From: Granulicella sp. L56
GTDB taxonomy: Bacteria > Acidobacteriota > Terriglobia > Terriglobales > Acidobacteriaceae
Assembly: GCF_009765835.1 (NCBI RefSeq)
Contig: NZ_LMUS01000006.1
Span: 2,128,438 to 2,192,437 of the forward strand
Direction of reading: 5' to 3'
DNA length: 64,000 bases
The position numbers and the translations under genes are program-made. Positions 7,744 through 16,985 of this stretch are shown here, in pieces. The notes beneath the pieces were generated by a model. The model saw only the letters and a list, made by a program, of their open reading frames with translations. It did not search any database and was not told the origin of the DNA. How positions within the stretch are numbered: the first letter of the stretch is position 1; each line of letters begins with the position of its first letter.

Positions 7744-9738
7744 ATGACACACGATGCAAGACCGTCTCCCTGGGCCTGCCGCTATCGCTTTGCGACTGCT
7801 GTCCTGATTCTTCTTTCTGCCGTACCACTCTGCTTTGCCAAGCAGGACAGCGTTCCGGACTGGGTGCGCGATGCTGCCGCACAAAAGCTGCCGGACTACC
7901 CTGCGGAGACCAACGCCGTCGTCCTTCTCGACGACACCACCTACAGCGTCGGAGCCAATGGCCAGGCCACGGAGCATTACCGGCGCGTGGTGAAGATCTT
8001 GCGTCCTCAGGGGCGGGACGAGGGTACGGTTGCCGTTCCGTTCGATAAGGACACGAAGATCCTTTCGCTCCACGTCTGGAGCATTGGATCGGATGGCCAC
8101 CAATATGCCATGAAGGACAACGAGTTCGTCCAATATGGCTATCCGGGGCAGGGGAATTTTTTTGAGGACGATAAGGTCGAAGTCGCCAACGCTCCGGGCC
8201 GCGACCCCGGAGGCGTTATCGCCTATGAGTATGAGCAGCGCATCCGTCCGCTGCTGACCGAGAAGACCTGGTTCTTTCAGACCGATCTGCCCAGCCTCAG
8301 CCAGACCTTTACCCTCGAGCTGCCGCCGGGCTACACCTATGGGACGGTCTGGGCCCATCATGAGCCGACGAAGGCGGCTGACCTTGAGAGCCAACGCTGG
8401 CGATGGGAGATGAAAGATGTTCCCGCAATTGATCTCAACCATGTTCTCTACCGCCCGTCGGAGCTTTCGCTTGCCGGGCGCATGACGGTGCATTACTCGG
8501 GCGCGGGGATTCCGGTGACGACGGACGGAACATGGCAGAGTATCGGCGAGTGGTATCAGGGGCTTTCCAAAGATCGGCTTGCGGCCACCCCTGAGATTGC
8601 AGCAAAGGCGAGCGAGTTGACGGCGGGCAAGACAGATTTCTACGACAAGGCGGAGGCCATCGGAGAGTTCGTGCAGGACCAGGTGCGGTACTTTGTCATC
8701 GAGATGGGCATCGGCGGCTATCAGCCTCACTTTGCAGGCGACATCTTTCACAATCGTTATGGCGATTGTAAAGACAAGGCCACGCTGCTTTCGGCGATGC
8801 TTTCGAGCGTGGGTATCAACTCCGCGCTAATGATGGTCGATAGCAGTCGTGGTGTCATCGACCCGGATGCGCCGTCGATCGTTGGCAATCATATGATCGC
8901 GGCCATCGAGATACCGCAGGGTTATAACTCGCCCAAGCTGCACAGCGTCATCACGGCGAAGAACGGCCGCCAATATCTCATCTTCGATCCAACCTGGGAC
9001 AAGACTCCCTTTGGCCAGCTTGAGCATGGGCTTCAGGGTAGCTATGGCCTTCTGCTGGAGGGAGACCAGAGCCAGATTGTTGCGCTTCCGGTTCTGCCCC
9101 CGGAGCTTAATACCATTCATCGAACGGCGAGCTTTCAGCTTGAGCCGGACGGCTCTCTCAAGGGAACGGTCACCGAGAAGCGATATGGAGATATCTCTGA
9201 GAGTCGCCGCCGGTTGTATGTGATGGAAGATGCGAAGCAGCAGAGCGACTTTCTCGACAACAGCCTCGGCAGGGACTTCACGACCTTTACTGTCTCCGGC
9301 TTTGCAGTGCAGAATGCGGCGTCTCTGGGTAAAGAGCTGACCACCTCGTACTCGCTGAGTGCCGACCACTTTGCGAAGGCCATGGGACCGCTGCTGATGG
9401 TGCGCCCCCGCGTGCTTGGCAGCGATGGGATGGAGACAGATCACAAGGCGCGCAAGGTTCCCATCAATCTGCGGCAGACGCTGCAGGCAACGGATGACTT
9501 CAGCATTGAACTGCCAGCGGGTTATACCGTCGATGAGACGCCTGACCCGGTCAAACTCGATCTCGGCTTCGCCGCTTACGAAAGCTCCATTCAAGTGAAA
9601 GGCAACACATTGCACTACACCCGTACTTACACGGTTCGCAAGGTCACTGTTCCATCCGATCAGTACGGCGATCTGCTGAAGCTGGCCGGAGTCATCGAGG
9701 CGGATGAGCAGGGCCGCGCTGTACTGAAGAAACGTTGA
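7744..9738 (+). CDS. DUF3857 and transglutaminase-like secreted protein (catalytic triad present)
   Basis: 664 aa from the ATG at 7744, which has AAGAGG 8 nt upstream; an upstream TTG at 7693 is possible. A signal peptide ends ~AVPLCFA. The N-terminal DUF3857 domain (about 50-290) is followed by a transglutaminase core: YGDCKDKATLL with Cys342, a His in GNHMIAAI and an Asp in IFDPTWD. It ends in a beta-rich domain. Such proteins are periplasmic or outer-membrane associated in Acidobacteriota and Bacteroidetes, with no established substrate. It is followed 73 nt later by a paralogue that has lost the triad, so the pair probably works together. Confidence 0.85.
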   Translation: MTHDARPSPWACRYRFATAVLILLSAVPLCFAKQDSVPDWVRDAAAQKLPDYPAETNAVVLLDDTTYSVGANGQATEHYRRVVKILRPQGRDEGTVAVPFDKDTKILSLHVWSIGSDGHQYAMKDNEFVQYGYPGQGNFFEDDKVEVANAPGRDPGGVIAYEYEQRIRPLLTEKTWFFQTDLPSLSQTFTLELPPGYTYGTVWAHHEPTKAADLESQRWRWEMKDVPAIDLNHVLYRPSELSLAGRMTVHYSGAGIPVTTDGTWQSIGEWYQGLSKDRLAATPEIAAKASELTAGKTDFYDKAEAIGEFVQDQVRYFVIEMGIGGYQPHFAGDIFHNRYGDCKDKATLLSAMLSSVGINSALMMVDSSRGVIDPDAPSIVGNHMIAAIEIPQGYNSPKLHSVITAKNGRQYLIFDPTWDKTPFGQLEHGLQGSYGLLLEGDQSQIVALPVLPPELNTIHRTASFQLEPDGSLKGTVTEKRYGDISESRRRLYVMEDAKQQSDFLDNSLGRDFTTFTVSGFAVQNAASLGKELTTSYSLSADHFAKAMGPLLMVRPRVLGSDGMETDHKARKVPINLRQTLQATDDFSIELPAGYTVDETPDPVKLDLGFAAYESSIQVKGNTLHYTRTYTVRKVTVPSDQYGDLLKLAGVIEADEQGRAVLKKR

Positions 9739-9811
9739 TCGCAACAGTTTATTAAGGCCAGCAGCTTCAATTTTCAGTCAGAATTTTTAAGGGGAAGAAG
9801 GAAAGATTCAA

Positions 9812-11854
9812 ATGAAATCCATGCCAGGCTGTCGTTCTCTCTGCCAAGTATTTTTTGCTGCCCTGCTAATTCTGTCTTCACCGCTTGCGCGTGCGGACAA
9901 GTGGATGACACCGACGCCGGAAGAGCTTTCGATGACATCGCAGCCCGAAGTTCCGGGCGCCGCCGCAGTCTACCTCTACCGCGAAGAAATTACCGAAGAC
10001 AATATGCATGTGTTGCATGTCTATGAGCGGCTTAAAGTGCTCACCGAAAGCGGTAAGAAGTATGCCAATGTGGAGCTGGGATACTCTTCGAGCTTCGACA
10101 ATGGAAGCATCTCGATCGAAGAGATTGAAGGCCGGACGATCCATCCCGACGGCACGATTATTCCTTTTATCGGCAAGGCCTATCAGAAGCTCATCGAGAA
10201 GACGCGGGGAGCGAAGTATATGGCCAAGGTCTTTACGCTGCCCGATGTCGAGGTAGGCAGTATCATCGAGTACCGTTATGACCAGCGCCTGGACGACAAC
10301 TATTTTATGGCGCCGCGCTGGTATATTCAGTCCGATCTTTACACCCGTAAAGCGCACTATGTGTGGAAGCCGACCAGTAAGCCACTGATCTCCAACGACG
10401 GGCATGGCAATCTTACCAACACGATTGCGTGGACTCCAATTCTTCCTCCCGGAGCTGAACTTCAGCACTCGACCCTTCCAGCAGTCAATTTCAATCCGGA
10501 GCAGCAGGTCTTCGAACTCAACGTGCACGACATCGCTCCCGTGCCGAACGAAGATTACATGCCGCCTACCTCCAGCCTCAGCTATCGCGTGCTTTTCTAT
10601 TACACCCCGTACCGCAATGGGCTGGATTTCTGGAAGAACCAGGGAAAATACTGGTCGAAGATGCATGACAAGTTCATTGGCCCCGGCCCTGGTGTTGAAG
10701 CAGCCGTCAAAGACCTGACCTTGCCGACCGATACGCAGGAGCAGAAGCTTCGCAAGCTCTATGCCGCGGTGATGCAACTGGAAAACACGGACTTCACGCG
10801 GGAACACTCCAGCGCGGAAGAGAAGGCAGCAGGCAGCAAGCCCATTCGCTCTACCGATGATGTGTGGGAGCGTAAGCGCGGCAGCAGCGATCAGCTATCC
10901 GACTTGTTCGTTGCCATGGCTCGCGCTGCCGGAATGAAGGCTTATGTTGCCGCGGTTACGAATCGAGACCGGAATGTATTTCTGCCAAACTATCTCAGTC
11001 TCGCGCAGCTTGATGACGATCTTGCCATTGTCAGCGTAGATGGGAAGGAGCAATACTTCGATCCCGGGTCTCGGTTCTGCCCATACGGGCAGTTGGCGTG
11101 GAAGCACTCGTTTGCCGAGGGCCTTCGTCAGACCGATGATGGCACGGCAGTTGCGAAGGCCCCTGGGGAGCCTTACACGGCTTCGCGCATTCAGCGTGTC
11201 GGCGACCTGAACATGGACGAGCATGGGGTTGCCGGTGGACAGATCAGCATGACCTACATCGGAGCGTACGCTTTGTATTGGCGGCAGCGTTCGCTTAAGG
11301 GAGATGCGACCAGCCTCGAACATGACCTTCGCACCACTGTCGAAGAGCTTTTGCCTGCGGGGATGGACGTCAAGGTAGCTTCCATCGAAAAGCTTGCAGA
11401 CTACGAACAGCCTCTTCGCGTGACTTTTATGGTCCATGGAGAGATCGGTTCTTCGACAGGCAAGCGCCTGATTATTCCGGCCGATGTCTTCGAGGTCAAT
11501 TCGAAGCCGAGCTTTCCTCATGAGAAGCGAGAGGTACCGGTTTATTTCGACTATGCCTTCGTCGATCAGGATGCGGTTCGCGTCAACTTTCCGGCCTCGC
11601 TGAAGGTGGAATCGATGCCCCCAAGCGATAAGGTTCAGCTTCAGAGTCTCGCCGCGTACGATATTGCAACTGCCTCTACCCCGACCAGCGTCACCGTACG
11701 GCATAACTACTCTCTGGGGACGATCATCTTTCTTCCCAAGGAATACTCTGACCTCCGCAGCTTCTACTCAAAGATGGAGACAGATAATCAGGGGAGCGTT
11801 GTTCTTATCTCTGCGGCGAAGTCGGCAGGAAATTCCACGACCGCAGCGAATTAG
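9812..11854 (+). CDS. DUF3857 protein with degenerate transglutaminase site
   Basis: 680 aa, signal peptide to ~28 (PLARA), then a DUF3857 domain similar in layout to the upstream gene. In the transglutaminase region the expected GDC is GSS (Gly357, Ser358, Ser359), so the nucleophile is Ser, and the position of the catalytic His reads LDDDLAIV with no His; only the Asp-Pro of YFDPGS remains. It is therefore a likely non-catalytic paralogue, perhaps a binding or scaffold partner. It is same-strand and 73 nt after the catalytic copy, with a hairpin terminator at 11859-11889. Confidence 0.82.
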   Translation: MKSMPGCRSLCQVFFAALLILSSPLARADKWMTPTPEELSMTSQPEVPGAAAVYLYREEITEDNMHVLHVYERLKVLTESGKKYANVELGYSSSFDNGSISIEEIEGRTIHPDGTIIPFIGKAYQKLIEKTRGAKYMAKVFTLPDVEVGSIIEYRYDQRLDDNYFMAPRWYIQSDLYTRKAHYVWKPTSKPLISNDGHGNLTNTIAWTPILPPGAELQHSTLPAVNFNPEQQVFELNVHDIAPVPNEDYMPPTSSLSYRVLFYYTPYRNGLDFWKNQGKYWSKMHDKFIGPGPGVEAAVKDLTLPTDTQEQKLRKLYAAVMQLENTDFTREHSSAEEKAAGSKPIRSTDDVWERKRGSSDQLSDLFVAMARAAGMKAYVAAVTNRDRNVFLPNYLSLAQLDDDLAIVSVDGKEQYFDPGSRFCPYGQLAWKHSFAEGLRQTDDGTAVAKAPGEPYTASRIQRVGDLNMDEHGVAGGQISMTYIGAYALYWRQRSLKGDATSLEHDLRTTVEELLPAGMDVKVASIEKLADYEQPLRVTFMVHGEIGSSTGKRLIIPADVFEVNSKPSFPHEKREVPVYFDYAFVDQDAVRVNFPASLKVESMPPSDKVQLQSLAAYDIATASTPTSVTVRHNYSLGTIIFLPKEYSDLRSFYSKMETDNQGSVVLISAAKSAGNSTTAAN

Positions 11855-11858
11855 GGAG

Positions 11859-11889
11859 TAAGCCGTCCAAGGCTCGGGTAGACGGCTTA
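11859..11889 (+). terminator. Hairpin after the DUF3857 pair
   Basis: TAAGCCGTC (11859-11867) and GACGGCTTA (11881-11889) form a perfect 9-bp stem with a 13-nt loop, then TTCTT. It lies 5 nt behind the stop codon. The U-tract is weak, so it may be only a partial terminator. Confidence 0.6.
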
Positions 11890-11917
11890 TTCTTGAGACT
11901 GGTGTCAGGAGAAGAGA

Positions 11918-12553
11918 ATGATGAAACTGGTTGACGCTCGATTCCCCCTGTCCGGTAGACGCAGGATGCTGCTCACCGGTTGTTGCTGGACCTTGCTGAC
12001 AGTCTGCTCCGCAGGATTGATTCTGTTCAGCCTCCCTCCGTCTGCGGTGCAGGCTGCGCCAGCGTTACTCTCCAGTCCGGCGGAAGCTTCCGATGTGCTG
12101 GCGCCTGTCGCAAGCAGAAAACCTGCGCCGAACTTCACGCTGACCGACGAGCAGGGGAAGGCGATTACCTTATCGAGTTACAAAGGCAAGGTTGTGTTGC
12201 TGGACTTCTGGGCGACATGGTGCGGCGGCTGCAAGCGGGAGATTCCCTGGTACATCGAGTTCGACAAGAAATACCGGAAGCAGGGGTTGGCGGTCATCGG
12301 CGTGTCGATGGATGAGGACGGTTGGAAGACGGTCAAACCTTTTCTGGCGAAGAAAATAGATGATGAGACCGGAGGAATGATTGCGATGCAATATCCCATC
12401 GTGATCGGCAGCGATTCGATGGCAACGCGGTTTGGCCTTACTTCGATGCCCATGACTTTGCTGATCGACAAGCAGGGAAGAATCGCTGTCTCGCACACCG
12501 GAGTTGTCGACAAAGCCGACTTCGAGCACCATATCCAAATCTTGCTGAAGTAG
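11918..12553 (+). CDS. TlpA-like membrane-anchored thioredoxin
   Basis: 211 aa. A hydrophobic segment at about 18-40 acts as a signal anchor, followed by an Ala-rich linker and a thioredoxin/AhpC-TSA fold starting ~70 (PNFTLTDEQGK). The redox motif is WCGGCK with Cys102 and Cys105; the cis-Pro motif SMPMT lies near residue 178. TlpA/ResA-type proteins reduce disulfides outside the cytoplasm, for example during cytochrome c maturation. The GG dipeptide between the cysteines is less common than PP, PS or EP. It sits behind the DUF3857 pair and may act on secreted proteins. Confidence 0.85.
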   Translation: MMKLVDARFPLSGRRRMLLTGCCWTLLTVCSAGLILFSLPPSAVQAAPALLSSPAEASDVLAPVASRKPAPNFTLTDEQGKAITLSSYKGKVVLLDFWATWCGGCKREIPWYIEFDKKYRKQGLAVIGVSMDEDGWKTVKPFLAKKIDDETGGMIAMQYPIVIGSDSMATRFGLTSMPMTLLIDKQGRIAVSHTGVVDKADFEHHIQILLK

Positions 12554-12624
12554 GTTATTTCTGACTTGAGGTGGGCGGAACAGATGTTTGTCTATGTTCG
12601 AGGCAGAGCTGCATCTTAGCAGGT

Positions 12625-13239
12625 ATGGAATTTCGAACGATTGAACCCAAGATCCTTTACTTTGGAACACCCGTTGCGTTGATCAGCTCGTTGAATGAGG
12701 ACGGGAGTACAAATCTCGCTCCGATGTCGTCGTTCTGGGCGCTGGGTTGGACGCTGATGCTCGGCCTGCTCGATGAGACGAAGACAGCGGAGAACTTCGA
12801 GCGGCATCCTGAGTGTGTGGTGAACCTGCCTTCGCCGGAGATGTGGCGCGAGGTGGAGAAGCTGGCTCCGCTGACGGGCAAGAACCCGGTGCCTGAGATC
12901 AAGCAGAAGCAGTTTCGCTATGAGCCGCACAAGTTTGAAGTTGCCGGGTTGACGCCGCTGGCGAGCGAGGCGGTACAACCGATGCGGGCGCAGGAGTGCC
13001 CGGTCCACATGGAGGCGCGGGTGAGGAAGCTGCATAAGCTTGGAGGAGAGAGGCTGGCGCAGCTTGGCGGAGCAGTGGCGGCGGAGGTCGAGATCATAAA
13101 GGTGCACGTCGCCAGCGACTTCGTCATCGACGATCACTATGTCGATCCCAGCAAGTGGTCTCCTCTGATTTACAACTTTCGCCATTACTTCAGGTTGGGT
13201 GAAAGCGAGCTGGGAAAGACGTTTCGCGCGGAGAAGTGA
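12625..13239 (+). CDS. Flavin reductase-like FMN-binding split-barrel protein
   Basis: 204 aa from the ATG at 12625 (AGCAGG upstream); the frame extends further 5' but without a better start. The N-terminal part (PVALISSLNEDGSTNLAPMSSFWALG) is the FMN-binding split barrel of the flavin-reductase-like family, followed by NxxRHP-like and AQECPVHME segments seen in this group. Members reduce FMN with NAD(P)H or act as flavoprotein oxidoreductases; the substrate here is unknown. It converges with the GH106-like gene, the stops lying only 33 nt apart. Confidence 0.78.
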   Translation: MEFRTIEPKILYFGTPVALISSLNEDGSTNLAPMSSFWALGWTLMLGLLDETKTAENFERHPECVVNLPSPEMWREVEKLAPLTGKNPVPEIKQKQFRYEPHKFEVAGLTPLASEAVQPMRAQECPVHMEARVRKLHKLGGERLAQLGGAVAAEVEIIKVHVASDFVIDDHYVDPSKWSPLIYNFRHYFRLGESELGKTFRAEK

Positions 13240-13272
13240 CCTTGCTGCCGTGGCTCGGTGTCTTTCCTGAAG

Positions 13273-15486
13273 CTATCGCACCATCAGCACTCGCGTCTCG
13301 TATGGCTTGAGCTGCAACTGCACGGACATCGTTCCCTGGGCGCGGGTGGAGACGACGGACGAAACTGCTCCAGTTGCCGAGTCCCACGCTTCGACCAGTT
13401 GCCGGGAGTTTTCTCCCTCGTTGCGGAAGTTCACCGTGTCGGAGATAGGCGCGGAACTCTCGTTGAAGAAAAGATAGACGGATGAGTCCTTCAGCCGCCG
13501 CGTCATGCAGCGCAGCGAGGTGTCCGGCGCACTGAGCCATACGTCTGGGTCGATAACTGCTTCTTTCACTGCATCAAGAATCGCCGGAGCCACCACCTGC
13601 GAGGCCCGAGGTGTTGTCGGGGGATAAGCTGGCGGCGTTGGCGTCTCGGGCAACTGCACCGAGGTTTCTACGGTGGCCCATGCGAAGTCCGCAGCCGTCG
13701 CTGCTCGTGCATCGAGGATTGTTTGTCCTGCGATCAGCGATGGTGTGCGGCCAAGGAACAGCACCTTGCCGCCACCGGTCGCGAAGGTGTGCAAGCGGTC
13801 TAACACTGCCTGCGAGAGTACTGCGGCGCCCGGAACGATCACGGTGCGGTACTGATTGCCGCTCATTGTTTCGAGTGTTCCGTGGCCAGCCTTCAAGTCG
13901 GTTGCGAGCGCGTCCTCATTCACGATGTCGAAGTCGATCTGATGCTCGGAGAGCAGGCGCTCGGTGGAGACGAACGTTGCGTCAGAGGCGGCATCGCCCA
14001 GCCACATCGAACTGGACGGGATCAACAGCGCCACCGAGGCTGCTGGCTCGCCCATCGAGAGCAGATAGCTCATGCGCCGCACATAGTTAAGCAGCGCAGG
14101 GTAAGTCGGATCTTTCATATAGGCCGCCGGGCCGCCGCGCGTGCCGGTGGTGGCAGGGAAGTACATCGTCTCGATCAGGTTGACGCCACGCACAAACTGC
14201 TCGTTGAGGATGTAGCGGGCCATGGTGACATCGGGGGCTGGACGGTACGCCGCGAAGCTCTCCGTGAACGCACGCGGATGCCCATAGACATGCGCCGCCG
14301 ATGAGGCCAGCCGGGGGAAATCCGAGACCGTATTGGTCCAGATCTGATGCCAGATCGTATCGATGCCGGGGACCTCGACGTACTTCATGTCGCGCAGGAA
14401 GTCACCTTCGCTGTGCGTCAACTCCATCTCCATCTCTTCGTGATTCAGGTGCACCTGATACTCCAGGTGGTTCGCCGCGCACCATTCTCCCTGCGGCTTG
14501 AAGAAGCCGTCGCGGAACATCTGCGAGAAGACATCGTAGTAGTCGGCCTTCGCCCGCCGCTGTGTCTCGGTCATCTCCACGCCTTTGGGCAGAAGGAACG
14601 TCGCGACGTAGGGACGGATATCGTATCCCTTTACCTGTTGAAACCGCTCGAAGAACTTCGGCGTCCACGGCAGCCCGGAGATGGAGTAGTCGGGTTCATC
14701 TCCACGGAACCCGAGGATGGTCTTGCCGAACTCGTCGCCGACTGCCTTCTTGTACTGCTCGTGTGTGAACTCGAGATACTGCTCGGTGGCTGCCGGATTC
14801 ATGTAGTCTTCGAGCGACTGCGAGCCGTCCTTTTTGTGCGTGGGATTCGTGTCCGACCGCGTGGGGGATGTTTTGAATTGATGCTCCATCACCATGACGG
14901 TCCAATCGCCCGCGGGTGCGGTCCACGCGATTGCTCCATTTGTTACTGAAATGGTTATAGTTTTGCCGTCGGCCGCGTTCACTGCTGTTACCGCGACCGT
15001 ATCCGGCCCCACTGCTGTTTTTATCGTGTCGCCAGCCTTGGCGGGAATCCTCTGGGCTACCTCGAGCGCCTGCATCCGCAGTTCGGGCTTCAACTGCGTG
15101 AACTTGCCTCCGGCAAATCCGCTGGGATACCCGGCGTCGTCCACGATCCACACGCGCATGTCGCGCTTCTTTGCTTCCTCTACGAACATGCGGAAGAATT
15201 GGAAGTACTCCGGCGAGAGATACGCGAAGGGCATACCGAACCCGGCCTGCACTGTGACCGCACGGTAGCCCAGCGACTTCATCGTGTCGAGATCGCGCTC
15301 GATGACCTGCTGGCTGACGGCGCCGTTCAGCCCGTAGTAGGGCTCAGGCCCATACTCCGATGGCGGAATCATCCATGCCTGCTGTACGCTGGCTGCTGTC
15401 GGCATCTGTATCTTCTGCCACGGTTGTTGAGCCAGTGCGCTCATGGTGACAAAACCAGCCAGTGCTGCCGCAAACTTCTTCTTCAT
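13273..15486 (-). CDS. Secreted glycoside hydrolase, GH106-like (possible alpha-L-rhamnosidase)
   Basis: 737 aa with a signal peptide (1-19, cleaved after ALAQ). The N-terminal block has the layout of GH106 enzymes: YYGLNGAV, a TIM-barrel-like region with WIVDDAGYPSGFAGG at 113-127, and GFRGDEPDYS near 263. The C-terminal part (LRCMTRRLKDSSVYLFFNES) is a beta-rich domain. It is shorter than typical GH106 proteins (~900-1100 aa), so rhamnosidase activity is inferred and other rhamnogalacturonan-type specificities are possible. It is transcribed alone, divergent from the GYF/DUF4234 gene. Confidence 0.7.
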   Translation of the reverse strand: MKKKFAAALAGFVTMSALAQQPWQKIQMPTAASVQQAWMIPPSEYGPEPYYGLNGAVSQQVIERDLDTMKSLGYRAVTVQAGFGMPFAYLSPEYFQFFRMFVEEAKKRDMRVWIVDDAGYPSGFAGGKFTQLKPELRMQALEVAQRIPAKAGDTIKTAVGPDTVAVTAVNAADGKTITISVTNGAIAWTAPAGDWTVMVMEHQFKTSPTRSDTNPTHKKDGSQSLEDYMNPAATEQYLEFTHEQYKKAVGDEFGKTILGFRGDEPDYSISGLPWTPKFFERFQQVKGYDIRPYVATFLLPKGVEMTETQRRAKADYYDVFSQMFRDGFFKPQGEWCAANHLEYQVHLNHEEMEMELTHSEGDFLRDMKYVEVPGIDTIWHQIWTNTVSDFPRLASSAAHVYGHPRAFTESFAAYRPAPDVTMARYILNEQFVRGVNLIETMYFPATTGTRGGPAAYMKDPTYPALLNYVRRMSYLLSMGEPAASVALLIPSSSMWLGDAASDATFVSTERLLSEHQIDFDIVNEDALATDLKAGHGTLETMSGNQYRTVIVPGAAVLSQAVLDRLHTFATGGGKVLFLGRTPSLIAGQTILDARAATAADFAWATVETSVQLPETPTPPAYPPTTPRASQVVAPAILDAVKEAVIDPDVWLSAPDTSLRCMTRRLKDSSVYLFFNESSAPISDTVNFRNEGENSRQLVEAWDSATGAVSSVVSTRAQGTMSVQLQLKPYETRVLMVR

Positions 15487-15733
15487 CAGATCGATCCCGT
15501 CTTTCAGGTGTAGCAGCGGTAGTGTTCCCGTCGCTAAATACTGTTCAGCAGATTTATACAGGGTTGAGGTGGCGTTTGGAAACTATTTCATTCAAGGAAC
15601 TTATCTTTCGCAGATTTTGAGAAGCCCCGCGAACCATCCTTGCGCGGAAATCGTATTGTGCAGAAGCGCGCTCCGTGTTTTCATCTCTCTACGGATTCGT
15701 GCGCAGCATCAGTCACCGACAGGAGCGCCAGCA

Positions 15734-16435
15734 ATGCAATATCAGGTATCACGCAACGGCCAGATGTATGGTCCCTATACCCTTGAAGACCTTCAACGCT
15801 ATGTCGCTTCCGGCCACATTCTGTACACGGACCTCGCCAAGAACGAGGAGATGACGGAGTGGCTGCCGGTCTCGCAGATCTTAGGGACATCGTCTTCTGG
15901 AGCCGCGCCGGGCTATCCCCCTTCGGCCGCTTACGTGCAGCCATCCCCTGTCGCTTATGAGCAGCCTGCTGCGGGTACTTATCAGGATGCGCCGAACCTT
16001 AATTGGGGACTTGAGCTTCTGCTCGGTTTTCTTACCTGCGGCCTCTTTGTTGTTGTCTGGAACCTGGTCATCGCTTCGTGGGCTAAACGTGTGGAACCGA
16101 CGAGCAAGGCGCTGATGTACTACATCATTGCTACCGCGCTTATTGTGCTGAATTTTGGCGGCTCCTATGGCAATGTGATTACGGCGCTGCATCATGGACA
16201 CCCGCACCAGAGCATCTCCGGCGGTTTGATCGGGCTGGCTACCTGGATCCTCCGGCTGATTGCCCGCTTTACCCTGCGCGACACGCTGGAGAAGCACTAC
16301 AACGGTGCGGAGCCGCTTGGCCTGCGCCTCAGCGCGGTGATGACCTTCTTCTTCGGCGGCATTTATTTCCAGTACAAGCTCAACCGCATTAACGAGATCA
16401 AGGAGACGCTTCGCTACCGGAACGCCGTTCGGTGA
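15734..16435 (+). CDS. GYF_2 and DUF4234 membrane protein
   Basis: 233 aa from the ATG at 15734 (GGAGC upstream). Residues 1-50 (YQVSRNGQMYGPYTLEDLQ to WLPVSQIL) form a GYF_2-type domain, a predicted peptide-binding module. A Pro/Tyr linker follows, then a DUF4234-type membrane region with hydrophobic segments (LELLLGFLTCGLFVVVWNLV and others) ending at a second amphipathic stretch. The role is unknown. The stop overlaps the GTG of the DUF2752 gene (GTGA), which indicates translational coupling. Confidence 0.75.
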   Translation: MQYQVSRNGQMYGPYTLEDLQRYVASGHILYTDLAKNEEMTEWLPVSQILGTSSSGAAPGYPPSAAYVQPSPVAYEQPAAGTYQDAPNLNWGLELLLGFLTCGLFVVVWNLVIASWAKRVEPTSKALMYYIIATALIVLNFGGSYGNVITALHHGHPHQSISGGLIGLATWILRLIARFTLRDTLEKHYNGAEPLGLRLSAVMTFFFGGIYFQYKLNRINEIKETLRYRNAVR

Positions 16436-16833
16436 TCGTCACTGGCCGCAGCCGCATGGCGACAGTGTTGCGAGCGCTTGCGCCGCTTGCCGTCGTCGCA
16501 CTTGCCGCTGCGGTGTTGCTGCGGTTTCCGCCTAACAGGTACTCGTTCTATCCGGTGTGCCCCATCTACCGCTATCTCCATGTGCAATGTCCCGGCTGCG
16601 GAGCGACGCGTGCGCTCGCCGCGCTGCTGCATGGCCACCTCGCGGAGGCACTGCGGCTCAACGCTCTTACGACGCTGCTGATGCCGGTTGCTGTCTTCTA
16701 TGCCGCTCTCTGCTATCGCCGCTTTCTCCGGCGCGAGCTTCTGCAACTGCCGAGGCTGCCGCGCTCTGCTGTCTATTCAAGCCTTGCCGCCGCTGTTCTC
16801 TTTGCCATCGTCCGGAATCTCGGACGCGTTTAG
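16432..16833 (+). CDS. DUF2752 membrane protein
   Basis: 133 aa with the DUF2752 signature CPIYRYLHVQCPGCGATRA in the first extracytoplasmic loop, hydrophobic segments at about 12-32, 74-93 and 109-127, and the LAALLHGHLAEALRLN stretch. The family is small, widespread and uncharacterised. The GTG start overlaps the upstream stop (GTGA); a later in-frame ATG at 16456 is the alternative. Confidence 0.82.
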   Translation: MIVTGRSRMATVLRALAPLAVVALAAAVLLRFPPNRYSFYPVCPIYRYLHVQCPGCGATRALAALLHGHLAEALRLNALTTLLMPVAVFYAALCYRRFLRRELLQLPRLPRSAVYSSLAAAVLFAIVRNLGRV

Positions 16834-16864
16834 ATGTTCGGCGGTTGGGTCGAACTCCTAAAGG

Positions 16865-16883
16865 TTGGATGTGTGACATCCAA
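16865..16883. promoter_or_regulatory. Perfect hairpin/operator-like palindrome
   Basis: TTGGATGT, GTG, ACATCCAA: an 8-bp perfect inverted repeat in the 152-nt gap between the DUF2752 gene and the next gene. It has no U-tract, so an operator or REP-type element is as likely as a terminator. Confidence 0.35.
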
Positions 16884-16985
16884 AGCTTATGTCAGGCATC
16901 TTACAGGCGTGCGGCTTAAAGAACCGCTGCATTGAACTCAAATGAACGAACGGATAGATAACCTGGTATCGCTACACTGACCGCA

